Assembly (NCBI GenBank): GCA_039519185.1
Contig: CM076847.1
Location: 67,841,521 to 67,905,520 of the forward strand
Length of the DNA stretch: 64,000 bases
Origin: Astragalus membranaceus
Lineage: Eukaryota; Streptophyta; Magnoliopsida; Fabales; Fabaceae
Reading direction: 5' to 3'
This document shows, piece after piece, positions 21,668-34,222 of the stretch. The stretch's first letter is position 1. Each line of letters starts with the position of its first letter. The notes below the pieces were generated by a model, which was not told the origin of the DNA, made no database searches, and worked only from the letters and a program-made list of their open reading frames with translations. The position numbers and the translations under genes are program-made.

Positions 21668-21893
21668 TTTGATATAGTTATGAGTATAGATAGTGTGTTA
21701 AGACATAGTTGTTTTGATGAGTAATAGATATCTACTATAAATTGATGCTATTAATCTACCTACGGAGTTACCTTCCTGTACTCAAGATTTTTCATTCTCA
21801 CTATATTAAATTTTGCCCTTTCACGTCTACGGTGTATCATCCATTTGTCTGATGGTCAAAGAGGTCGTCACTTTTATCCATTGGAAACATACT
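21668..21893. repeat. 226-bp remnant of a third tandem copy
   Basis: This stretch (TTTGATATAGTTATGAGTAT... to ...GGAAACATACTTTG) is repeated at about 27000-27225 and 39895-40119 with a single difference noticed (CCTTCCTG here, CCTTCTTG there). At its right edge it jumps directly into Athila gag-pro sequence, sharing only a few bases at the join. It is best read as the leftover of an additional tandem unit. Confidence 0.85.
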
Positions 21894-21897
21894 TTGA

Positions 21898-22528
21898 TGC
21901 TCGCCCCCAAACCACAAAGGGCCTTCCCTATTTTCAAGTACCTATGGTGCAGGGTATTGTGAAACTTCCCGGATCTTTTAACTTCGGGGGGGGGGGGGAG
22001 TTTCCTCTGAATGATGGCACTGCATTCTTCGTTCAGCGCCACAGTCTCGTCGTCTTTGAACCTCCTCTTTTTAGTCAACAATTCTTTCATAAACTTTGCA
22101 TAGACCGGCATCTGCGCTAAGGCTTCTGCAAACAGATTGTTGATTTGGAGGTTGGAGAAGATTTCCATAAACTTTGAGAATTGCTCATCCTGTTGATTCT
22201 TCTTCCTTCTTTGAGGGTATGGCAGCTTCATGTATGAGGGAATTCCTTTAGGCTTCTCTTCAACCTGCAAATTGTCAGAAAAAACATTTTTTATTGGGTT
22301 AGACTTCACTGCTCCCTCAGTTTTTCTCCCACGCTCATGTTCAACTCCTTCATCTTTATCTTGCAACTCCTCCTTCAGAACCTCGGCTTCACTATTTTCC
22401 TCCCTAGGTTGGGTTTTGGTCACCTCTACGGGTTGCAGCTCTTTACCGCTTCTCAGAGAAATAGCTTTACAACTCTCCTTCCTCGGGTTATCCATGGTCT
22501 CAGAAATCACTATTAGATGCATCAACAA
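21898..22528 (-). pseudogene. Athila gag-pro fragment (copy A), truncated at the junction
   Basis: Identical in its coding part to the first half of 34223-35419 (see there). It runs from the MLMHLIVISE start at 22528 to GLGASI at the protease active-site region, then leaves Athila sequence at 21897 and reads into the unrelated copy-0 remnant, so protease and everything downstream are lost. The run of 13 G residues (21986-21998) is retained. Confidence 0.88.
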
Positions 22529-22631
22529 ATTGCTTTGACAACTGACTAATCTGCATTTCCAAGTTCTTCATTGAAGTTTCGTGATTCTTCCCCATACTTT
22601 GTATGACTTGTTCTTGGGATTGCAATGTGGT

Positions 22632-23516
22632 CTAAGTCGTTTGCATACATTGGGATAGTGCATCGTCCAACTGAGTTCCCTGGTTATAAAGTTGCTCTAC
22701 TTGAGTAATTGTTGGGTGAGAAGTTGCTCTACTCTCCAAGGCAGCCGCCACTTGTTTGGCGAGAGATTCGATTTGAAGAGACATTAGCTTTTGTTGAGCT
22801 AACACTGCGTTGTTAGAGTCCAGTTCCAACATATTCTTTTTCTGTACAGCTATACACTCATTCGGCATTCTATATTCATTTGATGTCATGTCATCTATCA
22901 GTTGTTTAGCTTCTTCCCAGGTTTTGTTACCCAAAGACCCTCCAGCTGAGGTATCTAGTATCATCCTTGTTTGAGGTTGCAATCCATGATAGAAGGTTTG
23001 TAACTGCACAAAATCATCAATACCATGCCCCGGACACTTTCTTAATGACAGCTTAAATCTCTCCCAAGAATCGTATAGGAGTTCTGAATCCTTTTGTGTA
23101 AAGTTGGAGATTTCGCCCCTCTTTTCAATGAACTTGGAGATAGGGAAGAACCTGGTTAGGAACTTATCTTCAAGGTCACTCCAAGCATTAATAGTTCCGG
23201 GTGGGAGAATATTTAACCAATCCTTTGCTCTGCCTGTTAAAGTGAAAGGAAAAAGACGCAACTGTTTGGAATTTTCATCCACTCCCTCAGGATACGTGGT
23301 TCCACAGATTTCATGGAAGTAGGATAAGTGCTGATTGGGGTCTTCAGTATCTGACCCAGAAAACGGCTTTGCCCTTAATGCGGATAGAGCAGATGACTTG
23401 ATGTCAAAGGTGGCAGCCCATACTGGTTGGAAGGTGCTACTATGTGTGCCTCGAGTTCTCCTCCCAAAATCATTGAGAGTGCGTCTGCCCGGTGGATTTT
23501 CAGCCATTACTTTCAC
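22632..23516 (-). pseudogene. Athila gag ORF (copy A)
   Basis: 294 codons, the same protein as 35523-36407, described there. With most of pol missing this copy cannot be autonomous. Confidence 0.9.
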
Positions 23517-23703
23517 TGAATGTACCTGTGCCCCCTGTATAAACAGTTCTTGGAAACACTAAGCAAACGTTAACCAGTTCAAGAAAATCAACAAGTAGCA
23601 AAATTAAGTAACTATAAATAAAACAAAAACTAAAAATCTAGAATCAAATCGTTTGCCTTGTCGACAACAAAGTCAACAATCCCCGACAACGGCGCCAAAA
23701 ACT

Positions 23704-24911
23704 TGTTAAGTGTTCAGCAAGTGTACTGAAACGTTGCAAGTAATAAAATTACGGTAAGTACCGGTCGATTCCACAGGGATTGCGTGTTGTAACTAGCAAA
23801 ATTTATTAATTCTAGATTGTGAAAATTGGTTTGATTTGTAATTGCGTAACGCGAAAGTAAAAACTGTTGTTGAAATGATGAGAAAAGCGATTAGGGGTCG
23901 AATCTTCTCCCTTCACCTATGTTATGAACCTTCAGCTAATTACAGATTAATTGTTTGAACTACCAGATTCAATTCACTATAGTAGGTTAAGGACAATCCC
24001 TTGCCTCATAACCCCTTTTACCTAATTGAGTTACCCTAATTCCTTAGGTGAATCATGCCAACCGGTAAAGCAATAAACCTAAGAAATAGAAAATTCATGC
24101 ATCCAACCCCATATTCCTATGGTGATCACAAGTACATGATCTAATACCCCATATCCAGTATGCAACCCATATCCCTATGCGATCACATAACCTAGATCAT
24201 TATAATTATCATATGTAACTATAAAGCATTACAATCAGAGGCATAGACTTATGATAATTCAAACAACTAATTGTATTAACCATAACAAAGTATCCATAAC
24301 ATAGGTTCGGGAGAATCATCTCTCCCTAATCTTAGAAAATTAGTTACACATGGTGAATAGAGACATAACTAGAGTAAAAGAAGCAATACAAGTAAAGATA
24401 GACATAGGAACCTTCAACCCTCGTTCCCAAGTGGTGAAAAGCTCCAAAATCTCACTTTTCTCTGCTCCAAGACCTCTGGCTGCGCTCCAATGAACAAGCT
24501 CCCTTGAAAAAACGCAAAACTGAATTAAAAACCCTAACTTCAGCAAGCCACCGCGTCGCGACACGAGCCCGTCGCGACGCGAAATTGGACAGAATCCAAT
24601 TTTCTCCTGTTTCATGCTTCCTTCGCGACGCGAACCCTCCTTATCGCGATGCGAAATTGGACAGAACTGAAATCTTCCCAATTGTGCTGCATCTCTGGGC
24701 AAGTGTCTGGTTCGCCGAATGATAACACACAAATTGGAGGTCTTCAAGTACAAAATAACTCCAAAAATGCAGGAATGGCTTACAAAAGGATTTCCTACTA
24801 CAAATTTCTAATACTAAGCTAAATCTCCAGATAACGACTACGATACAATAAAAAAACCGCACAATTGGTCCTAAAATTGGACAACTTACATCATATGACC
24901 GAGAGTCAACA
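23704..24911 (-). repeat. Athila 5' LTR (copy A) with PBS at 23680-23697
   Basis: 1208 bp, minus strand, beginning TGTTGACTCTCGG at 24911 and ending GAACACTTAACA at 23704. It is the copy-A version of 36595-37802. It carries four CG-rich imperfect palindromes around GTCGCGAC/TCGCGACGCGA (24555-24655) and the word TTGGACAGAACTG (plus-strand 24657-24669). Confidence 0.9.
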
Positions 24912-26339
<1,428 letters not shown>

Positions 26340-28026
26340 TATAAATAGACATTCACTCTTCACTTTACAATCACACACTTTCACTCGAATCTCTCACATT
26401 GACACAGAAGCAAAGCTTTTTACTTTCCCTCATCAGGTTTTCTTCATCTCACTTTATTCTCTCTTTCTTGTTTCTTTTTAGTTCTTTTCTGTTGTCTTAC
26501 TTTTTGAAGCATCTTTCTTTATTATTATATTTCTTTTTCCTTGTTCTACAAAACATGAAACCCACTTATTGTAGATAGACTCTGTACAAACTAGTTTAGT
26601 TATGTTTACTTTTTTTCAAAACGTACGTAACTATGGTGGGATTTTAATTTTATTTTATTATCTCTTTATTTCAAATGTTAAGATATGGTTTAAGTAGTTT
26701 ATTTAGGGCATTATTTTAAAAATAAGATAGAATACCTGTTCAAAAAAAACTTGATTAATTAGATGAATTAGTCTAAATATTTAGGATTACTTTTCATGAG
26801 TTAAAATGTAAATGTCTTTATATATACTTAGACTTTGATTTAAAAAAAATTCTAAACTCTAGTTATTATGTATTCTCAATGCACCTATTATGAATAGAAA
26901 ATATGTCTATCAAAAGGGATTTTTCTTGAAAAACAAATGTGTCTTTGCATTTTGAAAACACACAAGTATTAAGTAGAATTTTTAGTAAAATATTTTAGTT
27001 TGATATAGTTATGAGTATAGATAGTGTGTTAAGACATAGTTGTTTTGATGAGTAATAGATATCTACTATAAATTGATGCTATTAATCTACCTACGGAGTT
27101 ACCTTCTTGTACTCAAGATTTTTCATTCTCACTATATTAAATTTTGCCCTTTCACGTCTACGGTGTATCATCCATTTGTCTGATGGTCAAAGAGGTCGTC
27201 ACTTTTATCCATTGGAAACATACTTTGTCTTAGGGAAACATCATCACATGCATGTACATGAACACCAAATAGTTTTATCTCTTCACTTTAACACTTCCAG
27301 CTTCAACTCTCTCCAAAGACTCTTCACTTTCACCAAGTTTCCAACTTTTCCTGTATCAGTTCCTTGAATGTTTATTGTTGCATGTGTTTTGCTTTTCTTC
27401 TACTTTCTTCTGTTAACTTTGCTTTCATTATTTTCAAGTTATTTTCAACATTATGCTACCTATGCTGCAATGCATATGTAACCAGTGGCTATTAAATGAT
27501 AATTTGATATGGTAATCATACAGCGAAGGTACGGTTACACTGCAGGTTTTCAGTAAAACTCATCAAAAGTATGTTTAATTATATCAATTAAATGGAACAA
27601 TATTGCCTTTATTATAAACAAATTGAACTAAACCATTTTGGTTACTTACATGGTTGCCCATTAAAATAGGAATGCAGCTAAAAAAATATTGTTTTCACAG
27701 GTGAAGCTGGCGCATTTAATGCTATAAGATCAGAAGTACAGCTCAAATCCCTCTTACTTGCTACTTTGAAGATCTCTTGGTGCAGATTGTTCCACACGCA
27801 TACCCTATTTCCCATCTAAAACAAAGGTACCCATTGGAAAACTGATTTAACTACAAGTCAATAACTTACAAACTGCCCCTCAACGGTGCTGTCCTAATCA
27901 GTTTAAACATTATTATTTAATTAAAAACAAACAAAACAAATAATTATGAATTAAAGTTTATGTATTTAGAGATACTAGACCACTATGTAATTATAGACAC
28001 TTTTCCATTCGAACTAGGCAAAAATA
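26340..28026 (+). promoter_or_regulatory. Promoter and leader-like block of unknown origin (copy A)
   Basis: TATAAATA at 26340-26347 is followed after about 30 bases by a pyrimidine-rich leader and a CATCAG|GTTTTC donor-like site near 26435. A short frame at about 27250-27367 starts MHVHEHQIVLSLHFNTSSFN and is rich in Ser, Phe and Thr, like an organelle transit peptide. A TTTTCACAG|GTGAAGC acceptor-like site lies at about 27700. I do not recognise the gene. The arrangement looks like the 5' part of a host gene, but it could also be a retroelement LTR/leader. It is duplicated at 39235-40921. Confidence 0.35.
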
Positions 28027-28105
28027 ATACTCATTCCGTCTCATTTTAATTGTCATGTTTGCCATATTTCTCTGTCTCAAATTATCTGTCACTTTCACCC
28101 ATTAC
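28027..28105. mobile_element. MITE-like terminal fragment
   Basis: TACTCATTCCGTCTCATTTT (from about 28029) followed by AATTGTCATGTTTGCC resembles the TACTCCCTCCGTCTC-type terminus of Stowaway/Tc1-mariner MITEs. No second end was found. The Ogre ORF begins right after it, so this may mark the point where the ORF lost its N-terminus. The same sequence is at 40922-41000. Confidence 0.35.
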
Positions 28106-28915
28106 AGTGAAAGAAATGGAAGGAAAATATCATGTTGCTTACCTATGCTTTATGTCTGGCTTATCAATCATGCCTTTATAAACAGAGGAAAATGTGAATG
28201 CCCAATTCAAGACTCCAAATGGTGTGATGTGAAGACCATGGATAGTATAGAATGGATGCAAATGCTGGCCAACCTCACTGAATACCAGCTTCGTTGGTAC
28301 CCATCCTGGTGGAAAGAAAGACCCGAAGTTATTCATCAATGCGGAACCTTCCAAAATGTGCCACTCATGGGGACAAATGGGTGTATAAATTACAATCCAT
28401 TTTTGGCCCTCAGACAACTTGGGTACCCAATGCGGAATTCGCCCGCCGAAAGCATGTTAGCCCATTTTTACTTCTATGGGAAAGATCATAGAGGCACCAG
28501 TATGCTCAGAAGAATCTCTCAAGCATGGGACAAAGTGGTCTGCGGAGGTCGAGAGCTTACAAAGAAGAATGGCGATAAGGAAATCACCTTTCGCCAATGG
28601 CTTCGAGAAAGGATCCAAAATACCCAGTTGCCTTACCAGAGCACAATTTGGGTTGAGGAAGAAACACTTGATCCTACTCCCCTAACCAATGAAGAGTTAG
28701 AAGAACTCAAAATTGTGCTGTCGAGGTCGGAGGAGGAAAAGAATAGGCTCCAAGTGGAGTTTGAAAACGTCTTGATAGAAAACCAAAACTTGAGGGAAGA
28801 AAATTTACTCAAGGAGAAAGCTATTGAAAATCGCAACAAAAGGCTCAAAGTAGAAGAAGAGAGTAAAATGGATGTGCAGATGTACCTAAAACATGCAAAA
28901 GAAGAGATGAAATGA
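28055..28915 (+). pseudogene. Ogre/Tat-type extra ORF (DUF7745-like, coiled coil), copy A
   Basis: The conserved part starts near residue 20 (NGRKISCCLPMLYVWLINHA) and contains WYPSWWKERPEVIHQCGTFQ, NVPLMGTNGCINYNPFLALR and QLGYPMRNSPAESM. A Glu/Lys-rich coiled coil follows from about residue 215 (EELEELKIVLSRSEEEKNRL onward). I recognise this as the family annotated DUF7745 in eudicots, often encoded upstream of Ogre/Tat gag; its function is unknown. The expected N-terminal half is missing, replaced by MITE-like sequence, and there is no gag downstream in this copy because the junction at 28981 leads into Athila LTR. Several amino-acid differences from copy B (T149G, C163R, K175N, I226T, N236K; numbered along this ORF, approximate) cluster in the last 500 bases. 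Confidence 0.7.
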
Positions 28916-28984
28916 TGTAACATGAAAATGAGCGATGCCAACGATGACACACACAAGTGGAAAGGAATGTGGAAAGAATCTATG

Positions 28985-30078
28985 GTAAAAATTGGTTTGA
29001 TTTGTAATTGTGTAACGCGAAAGTAAAAACTGTTGTTGAAATGATGAGAAAAACGATTAGGGGTCGAATCCTCTCCCTTCACCTTTGTTATGAACCTTCA
29101 GCTAATTACAGATTAATTGTTTGAACTACCAGATTCAATTCACTATAGTAGGTTAAGGACAATCCCTTGCCTCATAACCCCTTTTACCTAATTGAGTTAC
29201 CCTAATTCCTTAGGTGAATCATGCCAACCGGTAAAGCAATAAACCTAAGAAATAGAAAATTCATGCATCCAACCCCATATTCCTATGGTGATCACAAGTA
29301 CATGATCTAATACCCCATATCCAGCATGCAACCCATATCCCTATGCGATCACATAACCTAGATCATTATAATTATCATATGTAACTATAAAGCGTTACAA
29401 TCAGAGGCATAGACTTATGATAATTCAAACAACTAATTGTTTTAACCATAACAAAGTATCCATAACATAGGTTCGGGGAGAATCATCTCTCCCTAATCTT
29501 AGAAAATTAGTTACACATGGTGAATAGAGACATAACTAGAGTAAAAGAAGCAATACAAGTAAAGATAGACATAGGAACCTTCAACCCACGTTCCCAAGTG
29601 GTGAAAAGCTCCAAAATCTCAGTTTTCTCTGCTCCAAGACCTCTGGCTGCGCTCCAATGACCAAGCTCCCTTGAAAAAATGCAAAACTGAATTAAAAACG
29701 CTAACTTCAGCAAGCCATCGCGTCGCGACTCGAGCCCGTCGCGACGCGGAATTGGACAGAATCCAATTTTCTCCTGTTTCATGCTTCCTTCGCGACGCGA
29801 ACCCTCCTGGTCGCGACGCGAAATTGGACAGAACTGAAATCTTCCCAATTGTGCTGCATCTCCGGGCAAGTGTCTGGTTTGCCGAATGATAACACACAAA
29901 TTGGAAGTCTTCAAGTACAAAATAACTCCAAAAATGCAGGAATGGCTTACAAAAGGATTTCCTACTACAAATTTCTAATACTAAGCTAAATCTCCAGTTA
30001 ACGACTATGATACAATAAAAAAACCGCACAATTGGTCCTAAAATTGGACAACTTACATCATATGACAGAGAGTCAACA
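28985..30078 (-). repeat. Athila-C 3' LTR, truncated
   Basis: Homologous to 36713-37802 but cut at its outer end where the tandem-duplication junction falls. It starts TGTTGACTCTC on the minus strand at 30078. Substitutions relative to the 5' LTR are scattered, including changes in the CG-rich palindromes (for example GTCGCGACGCGA at 29814 against ATCGCGATGCGA at 24644). Confidence 0.9.
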
Positions 30079-31461
30079 CAACCCCAAACTTAAACTTTTG
30101 CTTGTCCTCAAGCAAACATTCAATTTAGGCTGTGGCTACTTTTTTATTTAGCTGTCACACATTCTACACAAACCAATAACTACACAGTATATCAAAAATC
30201 ATCATCAAACTAACGCAGTAGCAAGACAACTGAATCGGTAAGACACAAGATCATAAGCAGGCAAGCATTCTCAAGTTATCTCTTTTCCACACATCTCACC
30301 AGTGTTTCTCTCTTTGAGGTGTTTAGGGTATGCACTCAATTCACAGTACCTGCATCATCGTTTCAAAGGCTTGAACAAGTACTATACAAATCAATACACA
30401 AGAAATACACACACACTTTTTGAGGACTTTCAAAGGTTGTAATGGGGCTTAGGTAAGGTTGGATACATTTGGATGAGTAGGTTACAACTTGGAGTTAGGC
30501 CTACTTCTCACTTTGTAAATTTCAACAATCTCACTCACTTACCCATTTTTCCAAAAGCATTCCACAAGAGAAGGAATTATTTACTTATTTATTGATATAT
30601 AACTTTTTTTTTTGAAATATATATCTGTATATATTTTTTTTTCTTTTTCCTTCTTTTCTTTGTATGTTCCTTTCTCTTGTATACCACCCCAAACTTAGAA
30701 TGTTGCTATTCCATGAGCAACCCCAAACTTAGAATATTTCCCCACTCTCATGCTTTAATCTACCTAACTCCAAGTTAAGAAAAGTTAGGCTATGATTTGC
30801 AGGAAAATTACAAAAATTAAACAATTAGGCTCAGAGGGGCTAACAAGGGATAGCAATTAGAGGGTTGGCTTGAAAGGCTCAGGTTTTCAAAATTTTGCCT
30901 CAGTGTGTATATAAATCACATGCAAGATAGTTAAGTACAAGCTCAAGTTCTGCAGACTAATGCAAGCAAGGAATAATCACACAATGAATAGAATAAGTGT
31001 TTGGGGACAAACCTCACAGCTGGGATTTTTAAGAGATGCAACTCGAGTGAATGCCCACAGATGATCTAGATCTTCCTCTGCTTTTGTCCTGACCACAGAT
31101 AGTACTTGATGATAAAAGTGATACGCTAGTAATCAAAAGGTAAAAATGTAAAACATGTTAAACTGAATACCACAATACCATAAAATTGAAGCTGCTTCTG
31201 CAAAAGCCTAGGGTAAATGTGCCTCAATATCACAGAATAAGATGTAACAATATATTATAGACCAAAATGCAAAAATAAAGTCAAAAAGAAAACAAAGTAC
31301 ATAAAAGCTAAAAAAAAAAAAGTAAAGATCACCAATAGGTTGCCTCCCATTAAGCGCTTCTTTAACGTCACTAGCTTGACGTTTTTGAGATCTCATGGAT
31401 CTCTCAGCATTAGAACCATTCGAGCCTCTTCTACCGTGTTCCCAAGGTATGGCTTGAGTCT
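30079..31461 (-). other. Athila-C non-coding 3' region with polypurine tract(s)
   Basis: Minus-strand AAGTTTGGGGTTG (30079-30091) directly abuts the 3' LTR and is the polypurine tract. Very similar purine tracts (plus-strand CCCCAAACTTAGAAT) recur at about 30686-30700 and 30722-30736. Athila elements often have an env-like ORF here, but none is present. The first 60 bases (31461-31320) continue the integrase C-terminus after an in-frame stop. Confidence 0.65.
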
Positions 31462-32787
31462 TTATCCGTTGACCTTAAAAGATCTTTTGGACTCTGGCTC
31501 TTCTACTTCAATCGCCCCATATGGTGTCACTTCTTTAACCAGAAAGGGCCCCGACCACTTGGATTTCAATTTTCCTGGAAATAATCTGAGCCTTGAGTTA
31601 AACAGCAACACTTGTTGCCCAGGTTGAAATTCCTTTCTTGAAATGTGCTTGTCATGGTACCTCTTCATTTTTTCTTTGTAAATACGGTTGTTCTCATATG
31701 CATGAAGGCGCATCTCATCCAACCCATGTAGCTGTAAAATCCTCTTCTCTCCACTTGATGTAGGGTCAAAATTTAGGAATTTCAACGCCCAATAAGCTTT
31801 GTGTTCCAGCTCAACCGGCAAATGACAAGATTTGCCATAGACCAATTGGTAGGGAGACATTCCTAATGGTGTCTTGTATGCTGTCCTGTATGCCCACAGC
31901 GTATCATCTATCTTCACAGCCCAATCTTTCCTTGAGCTTCCCACAGTTTTTTCCAGAATTTTCTTTAATTCTCTGTTTGAGACTTCGACCTGACCATTGC
32001 ACCGAGGGTGATAGGGGGTGGACACTTTATGCTTCACACTATATTTAGACAGCACATTGTTAAGTTGAGTGTTACAGAAGTGGCTACCCCCATCACTGAT
32101 CAAGACTTTTGGTACACCGAATCTTGCGAAGATATTCTGCTTGACAAATTTGACCACCGTTTGGGAGTCATTCTTAGGGGTTGCAATGGCTTCCACCCAT
32201 TTTGAAACATAATCCACCGCCACCAATATGTACTGACAAGAATGAGATGGCGGAAAGGGACCCATGAAGTCAATTCCCGAACAATCAAAAACCTCTATTT
32301 CCAGTATAGGGTTCAATGGAATCTCCCCCTTACGAGAAATATTGCCAATCCTTTGGCATCTATCACAGCTCTTTACATAATTATGTGCATCCTTAAATAT
32401 GGATGGCCAATAAAAACCTGATTGGAGAACCTTTGCTGCTGTACGTTCCCCATTGTAATGCCCTCCACATGGGGAATCATGACAATGCCACAAGATCTGC
32501 TTACTCTCACTCCCCCAGAAACATCTTCTAACAAGTCCATCGGCACCAACCTTAAAGAGAAATGGGTCGTCCCAAAGGTATTGTTTGACCTCACGGAGGA
32601 ACTTCTTCTTTTGCTGCCATGTGAAATCTTCTGGTACCGTTCCCCCTGCCTTGTAGTTTGCTATGTCAGCAAACCATGGTATCTCTTCAATAGCTAACAA
32701 TTTCTCATCGGGGAATTCTTCCAGAATTTCTGCTTCCCGAATAGTCACCTCTTTGTTTTCCAGTCGTGACAAGTGATCAGCCACCAC
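31462..32787 (-). pseudogene. Athila-C integrase (C-terminal part of broken pol)
   Basis: 441 codons from an internal ATG; the true reading frame begins within pol. The N-terminal zinc module is recognisable (HCHDSPCGGHYNGERTAAKV and SCDRCQR). The catalytic core has GIDFMGPFPPSHS, ISDGGSHFCN and the distal CNGQVEVSNRELKKILE, giving the D, D, E triad. A GKLKSKWSGPFLVKEV GPF-type C-terminal domain follows. The frame closes at FKVNG with TAA where related proteins continue QRLKPYLG, so a CAA-to-TAA change has shortened the tail. The integrase core itself appears undamaged. Confidence 0.9.
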
Positions 32788-33173
32788 GTTCTCGCTCCCT
32801 TTTTATCCTTGATTTCCAAATCGAATTCCTGCAAAAGCAAAATCCATCTAAGGAGTCGAGGCTTAGACTCGCCCTTCGTTAGCAGGTATTTGATTGCTGC
32901 ATGGTCAGTAAATACAATAACTTTGGACCCAACCAGATAGGAGCGAAATTTTTCCAGTGCAAATACTATGGCTAGAAATAATTCCTTTTCCGTCGTGGCA
33001 TAGTTTACCTGATTTTCATTCAAAACTTTGCTAGCATAGTATATAGCATTAAAGAATTTCTCTGATCGTTGCCCGAGCACAGCGCCCACTGCATAATCAC
33101 TAGCATCACACATTAGTTCAAAGGAAGGCATGCAGACATTCATTATCAAAAACAAAATCATTTTCCTTAACAA
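32745..33173 (-). pseudogene. Athila-C RNase H segment
   Basis: Contains FELMCDASDYAVGAVLGQRS (first catalytic Asp), NYATTEKELFLAIVFALEKF (catalytic Glu) and KVIVFTDHAAIKYLLTKGES. It is separated from RT by an internal deletion: the block that normally links LHAF to PFELMCDAS (roughly 30 residues) is missing at about 33125, and the frame changes there. A second frame change at about 32790 (KKGA, then VVADHLSRL in the integrase frame) ends it. Confidence 0.88.
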
Positions 33174-34221
33174 GCAGATTGCTTAAGGGTTTTGCAATCT
33201 TTGAGAAGTCTTTTATGAAACGCCGATAGAATTCGGCGTGTCCTAAGAAACTTCTCACTCCCTTTACATTCGTAGGGGGAGGCAGCTTTTCTATAACTTC
33301 GATTTTTGCTGGGTCGACCTCGATACCTTTTGCTGAGATCTTATGGCCAAGAACAATTCCTTCTTGAACCATAAAGTGACACTTCTCCCAATTCAGAACT
33401 AAATTGGTTTCAGTGCATCTCTTCAAAACGGTATTCAGGTTAGCCAAACAAGAATCGTAACAAATGCCAAACACAGAAAAATCATCCATAAATACCTCGA
33501 TTGCGTTTTCCATCATGTAAGAGAAAATGGACAACATACACCTTTGAAAAGTTGCAGGAGCATTGCACAAGCCGAAGGGCATTCTCCGATAGGCGAACAC
33601 ACCAAACGAACATGTGAAGGCAGTCTTCTCTTGATCTTCAGGATCCACAGCTATTTGATTGTACCCAGAATACCCATCCAGGAAGCAATAAAAGGCTTGT
33701 CCCGCCAGTCTTTCTAGCATCTGATCCATGAATGGTAGAGGGAAGTGATCCTTCCGAGTGGCTTGATTCAATCTCCGATAGTCAATACACAGTCTCCACC
33801 CAGTGACTGTGCGAGTAGGGATAAGCTCATTCTTCTCGTTTTTCACCACAGTCATACCACCCTTCTTGGGCACCACATGCACCAGACTCACCCAAGAACT
33901 GTCTGAAATGGGGTAGATCATTCCGGCATCTAAAAGCTTCAGTACTTCTTTCCTCACTACCTCTTTCATGGTTGGGTTCAACCTCCGCTGCGGTTGTATC
34001 ACAAGTTTGAACTCTTCCTCGAGCTTTATTTTGTGCATGCAAAAAGCTGGGCTAATCCCCTTAAGATCTGAGATAACCCAGCCTAAAGCAGTTTTATTTT
34101 CTCTCAACACTGTTATCAATTTTTCTTCTTCCAGCTGAGTTAGGGAACTACTTATGATGGCTGGGTGTTGATCGTTGCCCCCGAGGAATACATACTTCAA
34201 ATGAGGGGGAAGTTGTTTCAA
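33118..34221 (-). pseudogene. Athila-C reverse transcriptase segment
   Basis: 367 codons. Conserved RT blocks are present in order: VHVVPKKGGMTVV, GWRLCIDYRRLNQATRKDHF, FPLPFMDQMLERLAG, YCFLDGYSGYNQIAVDPEDQ, FGVFAYRRMPFGLCNAPATF, then the catalytic VFMDDFSVF, and finally the thumb/connection KISAKGIEVDPAKIEVIEKL and RSFLGHAEFYRRFIKDFS. The RT active site is intact. The normal EKLKxAL sequence after LHAF is deleted, ending the frame prematurely. Confidence 0.9.
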
Positions 34222-34222
34222 T

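Noticed and set aside
24340..24753. 137-codon ORF repeated at 37231 and 29507
   Set aside because: It lies inside the Athila LTR, overlaps CG-rich palindromes, and repeated words in it (SRRD, FCPIS) come from those repeats.
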